NCBI GenBank assembly: GCA_902605165.1 | Contig: CACLBJ010000003.1 | Span: 62,001 to 126,000 of the forward strand | DNA from: an uncultured SAR86 cluster bacterium | GTDB lineage: Bacteria > Pseudomonadota > Gammaproteobacteria > Magnimaribacterales > D2472 | Direction of reading: 5' to 3' | Length of the DNA: 64,000 bases | In this document: positions 45,526-55,221 of the stretch, piece by piece | Numbering within the stretch: the first letter of the stretch is position 1 | Layout of the letters: every line of letters starts with the position of its first letter | Notes under the pieces: model-generated | The model's database searches: none | Seen by the model: only the letters and a program-made list of their open reading frames with translations | Told to the model about the DNA's origin: nothing | Translations under genes and position numbers: made by a program

Positions 45526-46952
45526 GTTGGGAAACAGTAATTGGTCTGGAAGTTCATGCGCAATTGTCTACAAATACAAAGCTTTTCTCTAGCGCATCGA
45601 CAAAATTTGGTTCTGAACCTAATACGCAAGTTGACTTAGTTGATTTGGGCTTACCTGGAGTTCTGCCTGTTGTGAATAAAGATGCATTTAAAAAAGCTAT
45701 AAGATTTGGGTTAGCTATTGATGCAGAAATAAATCAGGAATCTACTTTTGACAGAAAAAATTATTTCTACCCCGATCTTCCAAAAGGCTATCAAATAACT
45801 CAAATGTCAAAGCCCATAGTAGAGGGAGGATCTATTGATATTGATGTAGGGGAAGATAAAAAAACTATAAATATTACAAGAGCCCATCTTGAGGAAGACG
45901 CTGGAAAATCAATACATGATGCTTATCCAGACAAATCTGTGATTGATTTAAACAGAGCAGGAACTCCCCTGCTTGAAATTGTATCTGAACCTGAAATATC
46001 TAATGCTAAGGAAGCTGTATCCTACATGAAAGCTTTGCATCAACTTGTTACGTTTTTAGATGTGTGTGATGGCGATATGTCTCAAGGATCATTACGCTGC
46101 GATGCAAATGTTTCTATCAGAAAGATTGGTGATCTTGAGTTAGGAACTAGAACTGAGATAAAAAATATTAATTCATTTAAGTTTATTGAAAAAGCTATTA
46201 ATTTCGAGATCAAAAGACAAATTAAAGTCTTAGAAAGTGGTGGAAAAGTTACTCAGGAAACAAGGCTTTATGATAGTGGAAAAGATGAAACTAGGCCAAT
46301 GCGATCAAAAGAGTTTGCAAATGACTACAGATACTTTCCTGATCCAGATCTACTGCCAGTAGTTATTTCTGATGATGAAATGGAAGAAATAAAAAGCACC
46401 TTCCCTGAGCTTCCAGGAGATAAATCAAAAAGATATATTTCAGAATTTCAAATTGATGAAAGTGAAGCTGAAATTATCTCTTCATCAAGAGAGCTATCTA
46501 ATTTTTTTGAGGTTGCGGTGGGATCTAAAAACGATCCAAAACTTGCAGCTAATCTTATAGTTGGTGAAATTGGTTCCTTGCTTAATAAAGATAGTATAAA
46601 AATAGATGAATCTCAGCTTACATCAGATAATTTTAATGTTCTGCTTCAACGAATATCCGATGGAACAATATCTAAAAAAATAGCAAAAACTATTCTCGCT
46701 GAGATTTGGGAAACCGGCAGGAATGCAGATGAAATCATTGATGATCAAGGATTAGTTCAAATACAGGATGAGAACCTTCTTGAAGAAGTAATAACAAAAG
46801 TAATAGAGTCTAATACAAAACAAGTTGAGGACTACAAAAATGGTAAGGATAAATTATTTGGTTTCTTTGTGGGCCAAGTTATGAAAGAAACACAAGGAAA
46901 AGCTAATCCCCAAGCAGTTAACGACTTATTGAAAAAAGCTCTAAATTCTTAG
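45522..46952 (+). CDS. gatB: Asp/Glu-tRNA amidotransferase subunit B
   Basis: Kinase and tRNA-binding subunit. [66 protein letters not shown] and the C-terminal YqeY-like tail domain. Length 476. It overlaps gatA (ATGA) and, at the 3' end, the MaoC gene by 4 bases. Confidence 0.97.
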   Translation: MSWETVIGLEVHAQLSTNTKLFSSASTKFGSEPNTQVDLVDLGLPGVLPVVNKDAFKKAIRFGLAIDAEINQESTFDRKNYFYPDLPKGYQITQMSKPIVEGGSIDIDVGEDKKTINITRAHLEEDAGKSIHDAYPDKSVIDLNRAGTPLLEIVSEPEISNAKEAVSYMKALHQLVTFLDVCDGDMSQGSLRCDANVSIRKIGDLELGTRTEIKNINSFKFIEKAINFEIKRQIKVLESGGKVTQETRLYDSGKDETRPMRSKEFANDYRYFPDPDLLPVVISDDEMEEIKSTFPELPGDKSKRYISEFQIDESEAEIISSSRELSNFFEVAVGSKNDPKLAANLIVGEIGSLLNKDSIKIDESQLTSDNFNVLLQRISDGTISKKIAKTILAEIWETGRNADEIIDDQGLVQIQDENLLEEVITKVIESNTKQVEDYKNGKDKLFGFFVGQVMKETQGKANPQAVNDLLKKALNS

Positions 46953-47407
46953 GTAACCCAAAGACCAAGCTGTTCAGCAACAAAAGCGGGTTTTTCAGAG
47001 CCTTCTAGCTCCATAGTGACCTCACTTTTAATAAGAAATTGGCCTGGATTCTTTTCCTTCACTTCTACAATCTTTGAATGCATCCTTATTCTAGAATTTA
47101 CAGGAACAGGAGCAAGGAATCTAATCTTATCTAATCCATAGTTAAGACTCATTTTTGAACCCTCAACCACTAAAGCATTCTCCTCTCCCATTCCAGATGT
47201 CAGAGATAATGATAAAAATCCATGCGCTATTGTTGATCCAAATATTGGTGCAGCTTTTTCAGGATCAACATGAATAAATTGATGATCATTAGTTGCATCA
47301 GCAAAATTATTTATTCTTTCTTGATCAATAACTAGCCATTCACTGGGTTCAAGCGACTTACCAATATAACTATCTAATTCTTCAGGTTTAACAAATGTCA
47401 TTGGCAT
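46949..47407 (-). CDS. MaoC-type hot-dog enoyl-CoA hydratase
   Basis: R-specific enoyl-CoA hydratase family, a single hot-dog domain of 152 residues. The catalytic motif appears as FADATNDHQFIHVDPEKA (Asp and His) with GSTIAHGFLSLSL after it. An AGGAGA site precedes the ATG. It lies 10 bases after an acyl-CoA ligase gene, so both probably handle the same acyl-CoA. The exact substrate is not visible. Confidence 0.87.
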   Translation of the reverse strand: MPMTFVKPEELDSYIGKSLEPSEWLVIDQERINNFADATNDHQFIHVDPEKAAPIFGSTIAHGFLSLSLTSGMGEENALVVEGSKMSLNYGLDKIRFLAPVPVNSRIRMHSKIVEVKEKNPGQFLIKSEVTMELEGSEKPAFVAEQLGLWVT

Positions 47408-47416
47408 GATGTTCTC

Positions 47417-49036
47417 CTACATGTAGTGCTCTTTATATTCTTCCCTTAAATCAATCTTTTTAACCTTTCCTGTCGCTCCTATTGGTAATTCTTTTAAGAA
47501 AACTATCTGGTCAGGAAGTTGCCATTTTTCAAACTTCTTTAACATTAATTCATCTAGCTCTTCCCTATTGATTTCATTGCCTGAGTTTGAAACAACAAAT
47601 AAAAGTGGTCTTTCATCCCATTTTGGATGAGGAATGCCAACAACTGCTGTTTGCATTACATCTGGATGGCTAGATACAGCATTCTCAACATCAATTGAGC
47701 TAATCCATTCACCGCCTGATTTGATAACATCTTTTTCCCTATCAACAATAGACATATATCCTTCTGGATCTATAGAAGATATGTCACCAGTATCAAACCA
47801 ACCATCTTTATCTACAGCATCCTCCTCAGCTTTAAAATATTTTTTAATAATCCAGGGTCCCCTTACTAATAAGCTACCTGAAGCCTTTCCATCATTTGGA
47901 AGAGTGTTTCCATCAGAATCTACTATCTTCATTTCTACACCAAAAACAGGTTTCCCTGCTTTAACTTGAATTGCATATTTCTCATCATTAGACATTTCCT
48001 CCATTTCTGGAGTTGGGAAATTTGTTGTTCCAAGAGGGCTCATCTCAGTCATGCCCCATCCTTGAAGAACGGTCACTCCATGAACTTGATCAAACTCTTT
48101 TATCATTGCTACTGTTACTGCTGATCCTCCTATTACAGTACTGTTCATTGATTCAAGGACAACATTATTTTCTCTACAATACCCTAAAAGCTGCATCCAA
48201 ACTGTTGGAACACCAAAAGCAAGTGTTACCTCTTCTTCCTTACACATTTTGTAAAGAGACTCACCATCCATTGCCATTCCAGGCATAACAATTTTAAGCC
48301 CATAAATTGCACCATAGTATGGAACTCCCCATGCCATAACATGGAACATAGGAACGACCATTAGAACTGAGTCATCTCCTTCAATTTTTAAAGCTTTTGG
48401 TCCAGCTGCTGAAATTGCATGAAGAATAGTCGATTTATGCGAATATAAAACTCCTTTTGGATTTCCTGTTGTACCAGATGTATAGCAAAGTCCACAAGCT
48501 GCGTTATCGGGTAAGTCTGGCCAATCAAAATCTTCATCTCCATCTTCAATATATTCTTCATATGACAAGCAATTTTTGAGAGTGGTTTCAGGCATCTCGT
48601 CTTTATTGCAAAAGACAATATATTTCTCAACAGTGCTGAGTTTTTCTTGAAGTGCCTCTAAGATAGGAACAAAAGGTGCCTCAACAAAGATTACTTTATC
48701 CTCAGCATGATTAATTATGTAAACTGCCTGTTCAGGATGTAATCTAAAATTCAAAGTATGAACTACTGCACCCATTCCTGAAACACCATAGTATGCCTCA
48801 AGATGCCTGAAGGTGTTTAGAGCAAGAGTAGCAATGACATCTCCTTGCTTATAACCATCTTGAGAAAGCTTTGAAGCTAACTTCCTAGATCTAACGCATA
48901 CTTCTCTGTAGTTAGTTCTGTGGACTTCGCCGCTTACTAATTTACTTACTACTTCAGACTCGGGGTAAATATCTGCAGCGTACTCTATAATGCTTGCAAC
49001 ATTTGGTTTCCAGTCTTGCATATCTCCTAATAACAT
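47417..49036 (-). CDS. Fatty acid--CoA ligase (AMP-forming)
   Basis: Acyl-CoA synthetase of the ANL family. CGLCYTSGTTGNPKGVLYSH is the AMP-binding loop; GWGMTEMSPLGT, DGWFDTGDISSIDPEGYMSI and DREKDVIKSGGEWIS follow. The C-terminal lysine is in GATGKVKKIDLREEY. Length 539. The N-terminus MLLGDMQDW resembles medium/long-chain members. A GAAGGAG site supports the ATG at 49036. It is grouped with a hydratase and a DUF1330 protein. Confidence 0.92.
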   Translation of the reverse strand: MLLGDMQDWKPNVASIIEYAADIYPESEVVSKLVSGEVHRTNYREVCVRSRKLASKLSQDGYKQGDVIATLALNTFRHLEAYYGVSGMGAVVHTLNFRLHPEQAVYIINHAEDKVIFVEAPFVPILEALQEKLSTVEKYIVFCNKDEMPETTLKNCLSYEEYIEDGDEDFDWPDLPDNAACGLCYTSGTTGNPKGVLYSHKSTILHAISAAGPKALKIEGDDSVLMVVPMFHVMAWGVPYYGAIYGLKIVMPGMAMDGESLYKMCKEEEVTLAFGVPTVWMQLLGYCRENNVVLESMNSTVIGGSAVTVAMIKEFDQVHGVTVLQGWGMTEMSPLGTTNFPTPEMEEMSNDEKYAIQVKAGKPVFGVEMKIVDSDGNTLPNDGKASGSLLVRGPWIIKKYFKAEEDAVDKDGWFDTGDISSIDPEGYMSIVDREKDVIKSGGEWISSIDVENAVSSHPDVMQTAVVGIPHPKWDERPLLFVVSNSGNEINREELDELMLKKFEKWQLPDQIVFLKELPIGATGKVKKIDLREEYKEHYM

Positions 49037-49048
49037 AATTACTCCTTC

Positions 49049-49363
49049 TTAATTTCTTGGTGGTTGTCCTTTAACTTTAAAAATTGAAACGGTATCAGTG
49101 CCCTCTCTTCTAAAAGCACTTAATTCTTTGTATTCGACACTGCTATACCATTGATTGGCTAAGTTCTCATTTGGAAAAGAAAAAAGAATAACTCTGCCAG
49201 AAACTTCTAAACTTCCCTCAAATTGACCAATATTATCGTCATAAGTAATAAATTGGCCTTCGTATTTCTTTAATATCGGAAAGAATCCCTTTTCATATTT
49301 TTTGTAAGTATCAGGATCTTTGATTACGATATTTGCTACAACATATACTGGGACTTCACTCAT
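49049..49363 (-). CDS. DUF1330 domain protein
   Basis: Small ferredoxin-like alpha/beta-barrel protein of 104 residues. It contains PVYVVANIVIKDPDTYKKYEKG, GRVILFSFPNENLANQWY and SVEYKELSAFRREG, the DUF1330 pattern (W-Y-x-S-x-E-Y). No biochemical function is established for the family. It lies 12 bases before the acyl-CoA ligase and probably shares its transcript. Confidence 0.88.
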   Translation of the reverse strand: MSEVPVYVVANIVIKDPDTYKKYEKGFFPILKKYEGQFITYDDNIGQFEGSLEVSGRVILFSFPNENLANQWYSSVEYKELSAFRREGTDTVSIFKVKGQPPRN

Positions 49364-49402
49364 ATTTCTAATAATTTAAATTAAATATTAACCTAATATT
49401 CT

Positions 49403-49426
49403 AAGAATAAAAATATCTTTATTCTT
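49403..49426 (-). terminator. AT-rich hairpin at the end of the GH84 gene
   Basis: Perfect 9-bp inverted repeat: AAGAATAAA (49403-49411) and TTTATTCTT (49418-49426) with a 6-base loop. It overlaps the GH84 stop codon. The stem has only one G-C pair per arm, so it is a weak terminator candidate. Confidence 0.3.
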
Positions 49427-50462
49427 TTACTCGAAAGCGCTTTTTTAAACCATTTAATTCATTCTGATCTGTTTCATTAAAAATTTGATTAACTTGATGC
49501 AGATATGGGTAAAAAAACTTTTTTATTTTTCCATTCCAATTCCAAAGGAGGAAATCTAGGTCTTTTTTTTCATCATCTGAGAAGCTCGATGAAATGTTTA
49601 TTTTAAAAAAATGACTTAAATTAATAAATTCTTTTGGAAAGCCTCTATCTTTTAAAATATCTTCAAGTGTTCTATGGTTTCCCTTTAAAGTATTATCCAA
49701 TATTTCAATAGCCATAAGATCTATTAGCTCTATGCCAGATGCATTTAACAGAAATCCAGATACTTTTTTATCATCTATAGAAAAAAAACCATCAAAGTTT
49801 TGCATAACTATCTTTGGGACACAATAATCATTTGCAAAAGTATTATCCCAAATTATTAAATCTCTATCTTCGCGAAATAATGCTTTCCAGCGATCAATAT
49901 TATTATTGGAATAATTAGAAGTTATAACTTGATTTCCAGTCCAAAAGAAAGGAATACTTATATCAACCTTATCTAATTCAGTTAAATAGTCATCATTAGA
50001 GTTTTCAACCATATTTTTACAATACTGTGATGGCACGCAAGACAACTTAATATTTGGAAACTTTTCTAAACAAAGTTCAAGCACTTTTCTGTGAAGAGAA
50101 AATTGCTCTTTTTCCTTGGGAATATCATCAAAAAGAATACAGAAATTTTCTATAGATAGCTCCTTAAAGATTTCTATCTTTCTTTCTAAATACTCAAAAT
50201 CTTTTAAATCTAAAGATGCACCTGGAGAGATACCAAAGATAATATCAATGCCGGCCCTATCTGCGTTAGATTTAAATTCTTTAAAATCTTCTATCCAGCC
50301 AACTGGATAATCATCTTTCCAGTTAACTCTGTGATAAGGATCCTCTTTAGGGCAATAAAAATAAGTATTACACCCAACCTCGTGAAGCTTTGATATTATA
50401 GAATTTCTCTCTTTCCAAGATAGTTCGACACCATAATAACCCTCAATATAGCCTGTTAGCAT
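49419..50462 (-). CDS. GH84 beta-N-acetylglucosaminidase, O-GlcNAcase-like
   Basis: A TIM-barrel glycosidase whose family removes terminal beta-GlcNAc, including O-GlcNAc from proteins, with substrate-assisted catalysis. The start GYIEGYYGVELSWKER and NTYFYCPKEDPYHRVNW are strongly GH84-like. The catalytic pair is D112-D113 in CILFDDIPK. Downstream are PFFWTGNQV and IIWDNTFANDY, which hold the substrate Asn and Asp. It is 347 residues with no signal peptide, no carbohydrate-binding module and no acetyltransferase-like domain, so a cytoplasmic catalytic core alone. The start overlaps the MoeB-like gene by 7 bases. Confidence 0.88.
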   Translation of the reverse strand: MLTGYIEGYYGVELSWKERNSIISKLHEVGCNTYFYCPKEDPYHRVNWKDDYPVGWIEDFKEFKSNADRAGIDIIFGISPGASLDLKDFEYLERKIEIFKELSIENFCILFDDIPKEKEQFSLHRKVLELCLEKFPNIKLSCVPSQYCKNMVENSNDDYLTELDKVDISIPFFWTGNQVITSNYSNNNIDRWKALFREDRDLIIWDNTFANDYCVPKIVMQNFDGFFSIDDKKVSGFLLNASGIELIDLMAIEILDNTLKGNHRTLEDILKDRGFPKEFINLSHFFKINISSSFSDDEKKDLDFLLWNWNGKIKKFFYPYLHQVNQIFNETDQNELNGLKKRFRVKE

Positions 50463-51196
50463 TCTTTATTTTCTCCACAAATCTTACAAAATATATCTTT
50501 TTTAAGTTTTGGCTGAGACATACTGAGATCAGATAGATTTATCCTCAAAACTGAACTCCTAAACCCTTCATCGGCTATTATTTTTAGAGCAACTGAGGCC
50601 ATAAAAGATCCAATTATGCCTAGGACAGATGGGGTGATGCCAGAGTTCTCACAAGTATTTTCATTTAGCTTGAAGTTCCTTGGGAAAAGGCACTCATAAC
50701 AAGGTGAATTTTCCTTAAAGTTAAATGCAGCCACAATTCCAAGCATCCCCTCTGCAGCCCCAGATATTAAAGGCTTTTTATGCTCGTGACATATATCATT
50801 GGAAATATATCTCGTTTGAAAGTTATCTGATGCATCAAAAATTAGATCGTGGTTCGCAATAAGTTCAAATAAATCTTTTTCTTCAAGAAATTTGTTTATT
50901 GTTTTAATATCAATAAATTCATAATCATTCTTAAATTTTTCTTTTAAAACCTCTGCTTTTCTCTTATTAAGGTCGCCAGCATTAAAATGGAATTGTCTGT
51001 GAAGATTTGAGAGCTCTACCTTGTCACCATCAGCAATTGATATGTTCCCAAAACCCGTCGAAACTAAATAGGTAAGAAGCGGATGAGCAATACCGCCACC
51101 ACCAATAACAAGACAATTTGTATTAAAAATCTTTTTTTGTAATTTTTCAGAGAAATTGTCAATAAGTAACTGTTTTTCAAAGAAATCTAAATTCAT
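50456..51196 (-). CDS. MoeB/ThiF/HesA-type adenylyltransferase
   Basis: E1-like enzyme that adenylates the C-terminus of a small sulfur carrier such as MoaD or ThiS. The ATP-binding loop is NCLVIGGGGIAHPLLTYLV; ELSNLHRQFHF, FDASDNFQTRYISND and two zinc-binding CxxC pairs (CYEC and CKIC) follow. Length 246, no rhodanese domain. It is coupled to prmC (ATGA). No moaD or thiS gene is seen in the window, so the partner is unknown. Confidence 0.88.
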   Translation of the reverse strand: MNLDFFEKQLLIDNFSEKLQKKIFNTNCLVIGGGGIAHPLLTYLVSTGFGNISIADGDKVELSNLHRQFHFNAGDLNKRKAEVLKEKFKNDYEFIDIKTINKFLEEKDLFELIANHDLIFDASDNFQTRYISNDICHEHKKPLISGAAEGMLGIVAAFNFKENSPCYECLFPRNFKLNENTCENSGITPSVLGIIGSFMASVALKIIADEGFRSSVLRINLSDLSMSQPKLKKDIFCKICGENKEC

Positions 51197-51975
51197 TTTT
51201 GTGCCAATATACCTCTATCATTTCCTGATAAATCTTTTATCTTCTTAATTAATTTTAAATCATTTTTGTAAATAATATTCTCTACATCTTCACTTTGATC
51301 AAAACCATGCTCAAATAGTATTAATCCACCTTTTTTAAGTAATTTTTTTGCTTGTTGAGAAATAATTTCAAAAGCTTCTAACCCATGTAAGTTAGAAACA
51401 AGAGCTGATAACGGCTCATACTCTAGGTCTGTTAGATGAGAATCATCTTTATCAATGTATGGAGGATTTGAAATTATGCAATCAATAGAGTCTTTTTGGA
51501 AACATGAACCCCAGTTTGATTGAATCAAAAAGAAATTTTTTTTGTCATGTATAAGATCATTCTTTCTTGCAACTTGAATGGCATCTATAGAAATATCTAC
51601 TCCAAAGACTATGAAACTCTTATTTAACATTGCTAAGGAAATTCCAATGCATCCTGACCCTGTTCCAAGATCACATAGAATTGAGCCATCACATAAATTT
51701 AAACTTTTAATAGTATCAATAAGAACTTCCGTTTCCACTCTTGGAATAAGAACTCTTTGATCTACAAAAAATTTTCTTCCATAAAATTCAGAGTTCCCAA
51801 TTAAGTAATCCCTTGGGTATCCTACTTCTAAATATTTAGCAACATTTCCTATTTTACTAATTTGACTTTGCGTTAATTTAGATGGGTCTTTAAACTTTTC
51901 TTTTATATAAAAATTTACATCCCTTCTAGTTTCAAAACTAAATTCAGAAAGGTCTATAGCTTTTTTAGATTTCAT
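51193..51975 (-). CDS. prmC: Release factor glutamine methyltransferase PrmC
   Basis: Methylates the Gln of the GGQ motif in RF1 and RF2. SAM-binding LCDLGTGSGCIGISLA and catalytic NPPY in CIISNPPYID; FVDQRVLIPRVETEVLID is also typical. Length 260. It follows prfA, its substrate gene, with an ATGA overlap. Confidence 0.95.
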   Translation of the reverse strand: MKSKKAIDLSEFSFETRRDVNFYIKEKFKDPSKLTQSQISKIGNVAKYLEVGYPRDYLIGNSEFYGRKFFVDQRVLIPRVETEVLIDTIKSLNLCDGSILCDLGTGSGCIGISLAMLNKSFIVFGVDISIDAIQVARKNDLIHDKKNFFLIQSNWGSCFQKDSIDCIISNPPYIDKDDSHLTDLEYEPLSALVSNLHGLEAFEIISQQAKKLLKKGGLILFEHGFDQSEDVENIIYKNDLKLIKKIKDLSGNDRGILAQK

Positions 51976-53063
51976 TTATTATCTAATTCAAGCTGAGCAA
52001 GCATTTCTAGCTGATTTTCTGCTATCAAGGCATCACTAATAGATCTTATATCTCCATCCATTACTTGATCAAGATTGTGCTGGGTAAGTTTGATTCTATG
52101 ATCAGTAACTCTTCCTTGGGGGAAATTATAAGTTCTTATTTTTTCGCTTCTGTCACCAGAGCCAACAAGAATCTTTCGCTCAGAGGCTATTTCAGCCTGC
52201 TGATTTTCTTCCTCCTCTTTTTTTAACTTAGCGCTTAAAAGTGATAATGCTTTTGTTTTATTCTTGTGCTGAGATCTACCATCTTGGCATTCTACAACCA
52301 AGCCACTCGGAAGATGAGTTATCCTAACAGCAGAATCAGTTTTGTTAACATGCTGACCTCCAGCACCAGATGCCCTGAAAGTATCAACTCTTATTTCTGA
52401 TTTATCTATCTCTACATCATCTATTTCTTCAGCCTCTGGAAGAACAGCAACTGTGCAAGTTGAAGTATGAACTCTACCTTGGGATTCAGTTTCTGGAACT
52501 CTTTGTACCCGATGGACTCCAGATTCAAATTTAAGTGTTTTGTAGACTAGCTTTCCAGATATTTTTGCAATAATTTCTTTAAAACCTCCATGTTCTGCAT
52601 CTTTCTGAGAAATAATCTCAATAATCCATTTTTCCCTTTCGGCTAATCTAGAGTACATCCTAAATAAGTTTCCTGTAAAAATTCCCGCCTCATCTCCTCC
52701 TGCTCCAGCTCTAATTTCTAAAAAAGCGGACCTTTCATCATCTTCATCAACTGGTAAAAGCATTAGCTTTAGTTCTCCAAGGATTTCATTCATTAAATTT
52801 TCTGTTTCTTGCATCTCTGCTTGGGCCAATTCTTGAATTTCATTCTCATCTGATTTTGAAAGACTTTCTGCTTGTGTATTTTGATCAAGAACTTTCAGAT
52901 ACTTAGAATAAAGACCAACAATAGGTTGAATATGCGAAAATTCTTTATTTAATGAAATTAAATCATTTTGATTTAGAGTTGAGGATTCCTCTATTAATTG
53001 TTTTTCAATCCCTGAAAGGCGTTCTGAGAGTTTTTTTAGCTTTGCCTCAATAGAATCTTGCAT
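51972..53063 (-). CDS. prfA: Peptide chain release factor 1
   Basis: Reads UAA and UAG stop codons. GGQ at 235-237 within RASGAGGQHVNKTDSAVRI; the codon-reading tripeptide position reads PET (190-192) in QRVPETESQGRVHT, where RF1 has PxT. Length 363. Shares a base with the hemA stop and overlaps prmC. Confidence 0.96.
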   Translation of the reverse strand: MQDSIEAKLKKLSERLSGIEKQLIEESSTLNQNDLISLNKEFSHIQPIVGLYSKYLKVLDQNTQAESLSKSDENEIQELAQAEMQETENLMNEILGELKLMLLPVDEDDERSAFLEIRAGAGGDEAGIFTGNLFRMYSRLAEREKWIIEIISQKDAEHGGFKEIIAKISGKLVYKTLKFESGVHRVQRVPETESQGRVHTSTCTVAVLPEAEEIDDVEIDKSEIRVDTFRASGAGGQHVNKTDSAVRITHLPSGLVVECQDGRSQHKNKTKALSLLSAKLKKEEEENQQAEIASERKILVGSGDRSEKIRTYNFPQGRVTDHRIKLTQHNLDQVMDGDIRSISDALIAENQLEMLAQLELDNK

Positions 53064-54292
53064 TATTTAGAATTAGAAATTATTGAAATAAGTTTTTGAC
53101 CATCTATAAGCTCAATTTTTTTTCTGAGATTTTCTGATAGTTGAATATTATCGGCATTATCAAGAAAAGTCAGAAACTCTAAATTTATATCATTATGGTT
53201 TGAGAGTTCATATATTCTTTGGTCATCTATATATTTGAGAAGTTTTAAGATCTCAGAAGCAAATTTGTCATCTTCTATCTTTGAAATAATAGTTTTATTT
53301 GATTTTAAAGCTTGATATTTGATGATCTCTTTGCCTCTCCCTGCTTCAACTAATCTTTCTTCGAGATTATCTTGAGAAATCTTTTCAATATCATCAATTG
53401 AGAACAAGTAAACCAATTCTAAATCTTTTATCTCAGGTTCAACATTTCTTGGAACGGCCAAATCAATTATCATCATTGGCTTGTTTCCTCTGTTTTTTAA
53501 TGCATTCTCAACTGCTCCTTTACCGATAATTGGTGTTAGGCTTGAGGCAGAGCAAATAACAATATCAGCATTTACAATCTCCCTATGAACTAAGTTAAGA
53601 GGCATTGGGATTATTGAGAAATCTTCAGATATCTTTATCTCTTTTATGGTTCTATTTATAGCAGAAATGGACCTCACGCCCTTATCAAATAAATTTTTAA
53701 TTATAGATTTTGCTAAATCTCCCCCTCCAATAACTAGGACTTGTTTGTTTTCAGGATTCTCAAATATTTCCTTTACAAGATTAAATGATAAACCACTAAC
53801 AGATAATGGGTTTATGCCTATTTTTGTTTCCGTTCTTACTTTTTTTGCAATTTCAAAGACCTTTTCAACATAAATCATTAGTTCTTTGCCAACAATCTTA
53901 AAAGCTTTGGCTGAGTTATATGCATTTTTGAATTGTCCAAATATTTCTTGTTCGCCAACTACTTGGGAATCTATTCCACAGCAAACTCTACACATATGCT
54001 CTAAAGCTTTTAAACTATCATAAATATAAAAGTTCTTATCTGGTATATCAGAAATATTAAGAGCCTCTTTAGTAAGCTTAAGAACATCAGTTTCTACACC
54101 TTTTTCTCCATAGAAATATATTTCAGTTCTATTGCATGTAGAGAGACCAAAAAAACCAGAAATTTTTTTATCTAATTTTAATCTTAGAAAATCATTAAGA
54201 TAAATGAGATTTGAATCATCGATAATAAACCTTTCTCTGTCAGAGACCTTTGAAGTCTTATGGTTTATTCCAATTAGGTGAATTTCTTGCAT
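53063..54292 (-). CDS. hemA: Glutamyl-tRNA reductase
   Basis: First step of tetrapyrrole synthesis, reducing Glu-tRNA to glutamate-1-semialdehyde. Nucleophile C53 in GLSTCNRTEIYF; LIGINHKTSKVSDRERF at the start; NADPH-binding VLVIGGGDLAKSI; dimerisation domain at the end. Length 409. Classical order hemA-prfA-prmC. Confidence 0.96.
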   Translation of the reverse strand: MQEIHLIGINHKTSKVSDRERFIIDDSNLIYLNDFLRLKLDKKISGFFGLSTCNRTEIYFYGEKGVETDVLKLTKEALNISDIPDKNFYIYDSLKALEHMCRVCCGIDSQVVGEQEIFGQFKNAYNSAKAFKIVGKELMIYVEKVFEIAKKVRTETKIGINPLSVSGLSFNLVKEIFENPENKQVLVIGGGDLAKSIIKNLFDKGVRSISAINRTIKEIKISEDFSIIPMPLNLVHREIVNADIVICSASSLTPIIGKGAVENALKNRGNKPMMIIDLAVPRNVEPEIKDLELVYLFSIDDIEKISQDNLEERLVEAGRGKEIIKYQALKSNKTIISKIEDDKFASEILKLLKYIDDQRIYELSNHNDINLEFLTFLDNADNIQLSENLRKKIELIDGQKLISIISNSK

Positions 54293-54307
54293 TATTTATG
54301 TTGAGTA

Positions 54308-54323
54308 TTTAGCTGTAGCTAAA
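54308..54323. promoter_or_regulatory. 16-bp palindrome upstream of hemA
   Basis: TTTAGCT-GT-AGCTAAA, a perfect inverted repeat with 7-bp arms, 15 bases upstream of the hemA ATG in the 125-base gap shared with ispE. It could be an operator for hemA. No regulator is identified. Confidence 0.35.
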
Positions 54324-54355
54324 AATTGATTGATTTGAAAGACTAATTTTCATTT

Positions 54356-54384
54356 TTGATCAAAACTATGAATGCTATTATACA
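54356..54384 (+). promoter_or_regulatory. Promoter of ispE
   Basis: TTGATC (54356-54361), a 17-base spacer and TATACA (54379-54384); an alternative -10 TATTAT overlaps at 54376. It would also drive tRNA-Gln and prs, since no other promoter fits before the tRNA. Confidence 0.4.
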
Positions 54385-54417
54385 ACTTATCTAGTAAAGA
54401 AAAATAATTGAAGCAAA

Positions 54418-55221
54418 ATGAAGTTTTTATCTCCTGCAAAGTTAAATCTTAACTTAAGGGTTATTTCAAAAAGAAATGATGGTTATCATAATTTAGAGAC
54501 TACCTTCCAGTTAATAAACCTGTTTGATGAGATTTCGTTTGAGGAAAGTGATAAATCTTTTGGTATCAGCTGTGATGGTTTAGACATTGAGCCTGAAAAT
54601 AATCTAATTTTTAAATCATTAAATGCAATCACAAAGTACTGTAAAGTTGATAAGTGTATTCAAATTCATTTAAAAAAGATTATACCGGTTGGAGCTGGGC
54701 TTGGCGGCGGAAGCTCTAATGCAGCAACAACTTTAATTGCATTGAACAAAATTTGGGATCTTAATTTGTCTACTGAAGAGTTAGTAAATATTGGAAAGGA
54801 TCTGGGGGCAGATGTTCCTATATTTATTTATGGTAAAAATGCAGTTGCAACAGGAATTGGAGATGTTTTATCAGATATTGAATTTAAAAAAAATAAATAC
54901 TTACTAATTTATCCAGATATTGAAGTTTCAACTAGTGAAATGTTCAAAAAGCTTAGAATACATGAATTAGACCCTAAACATCAAAATTCATTCTTGGATA
55001 CTCTACTTAAGGAGCACAAAAGCATTGAAGAATTCTATAAAAGCTTTGTAAATGATTATGATTTGAAGCTTTCTGGTAGTGGTTCAACATTCTTTATTGA
55101 GTATGACAATAAAGACGAATTAGGAAAAATATTACAAAAAATTCCAAAAAATTGGAGATTCTTTTTCTGTGAAGGATTACAATACTCACCATTGAAAGGA
55201 GTTTTAAGTGATGGGGTGTAG
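54418..55221 (+). CDS. ispE: 4-diphosphocytidyl-2-C-methyl-D-erythritol kinase
   Basis: GHMP kinase acting between IspD and IspF in the MEP pathway. AKLNLNLRVISKRNDGYHNLET at the start and the ATP loop PVGAGLGGGSSNAATTLIAL; LKLSGSGSTFFIEY near the end. Length 267. lolB, often next to ispE, is absent. The last codons and the TAG stop lie inside the tRNA-Gln gene (10-base overlap). Confidence 0.96.
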   Translation: MKFLSPAKLNLNLRVISKRNDGYHNLETTFQLINLFDEISFEESDKSFGISCDGLDIEPENNLIFKSLNAITKYCKVDKCIQIHLKKIIPVGAGLGGGSSNAATTLIALNKIWDLNLSTEELVNIGKDLGADVPIFIYGKNAVATGIGDVLSDIEFKKNKYLLIYPDIEVSTSEMFKKLRIHELDPKHQNSFLDTLLKEHKSIEEFYKSFVNDYDLKLSGSGSTFFIEYDNKDELGKILQKIPKNWRFFFCEGLQYSPLKGVLSDGV

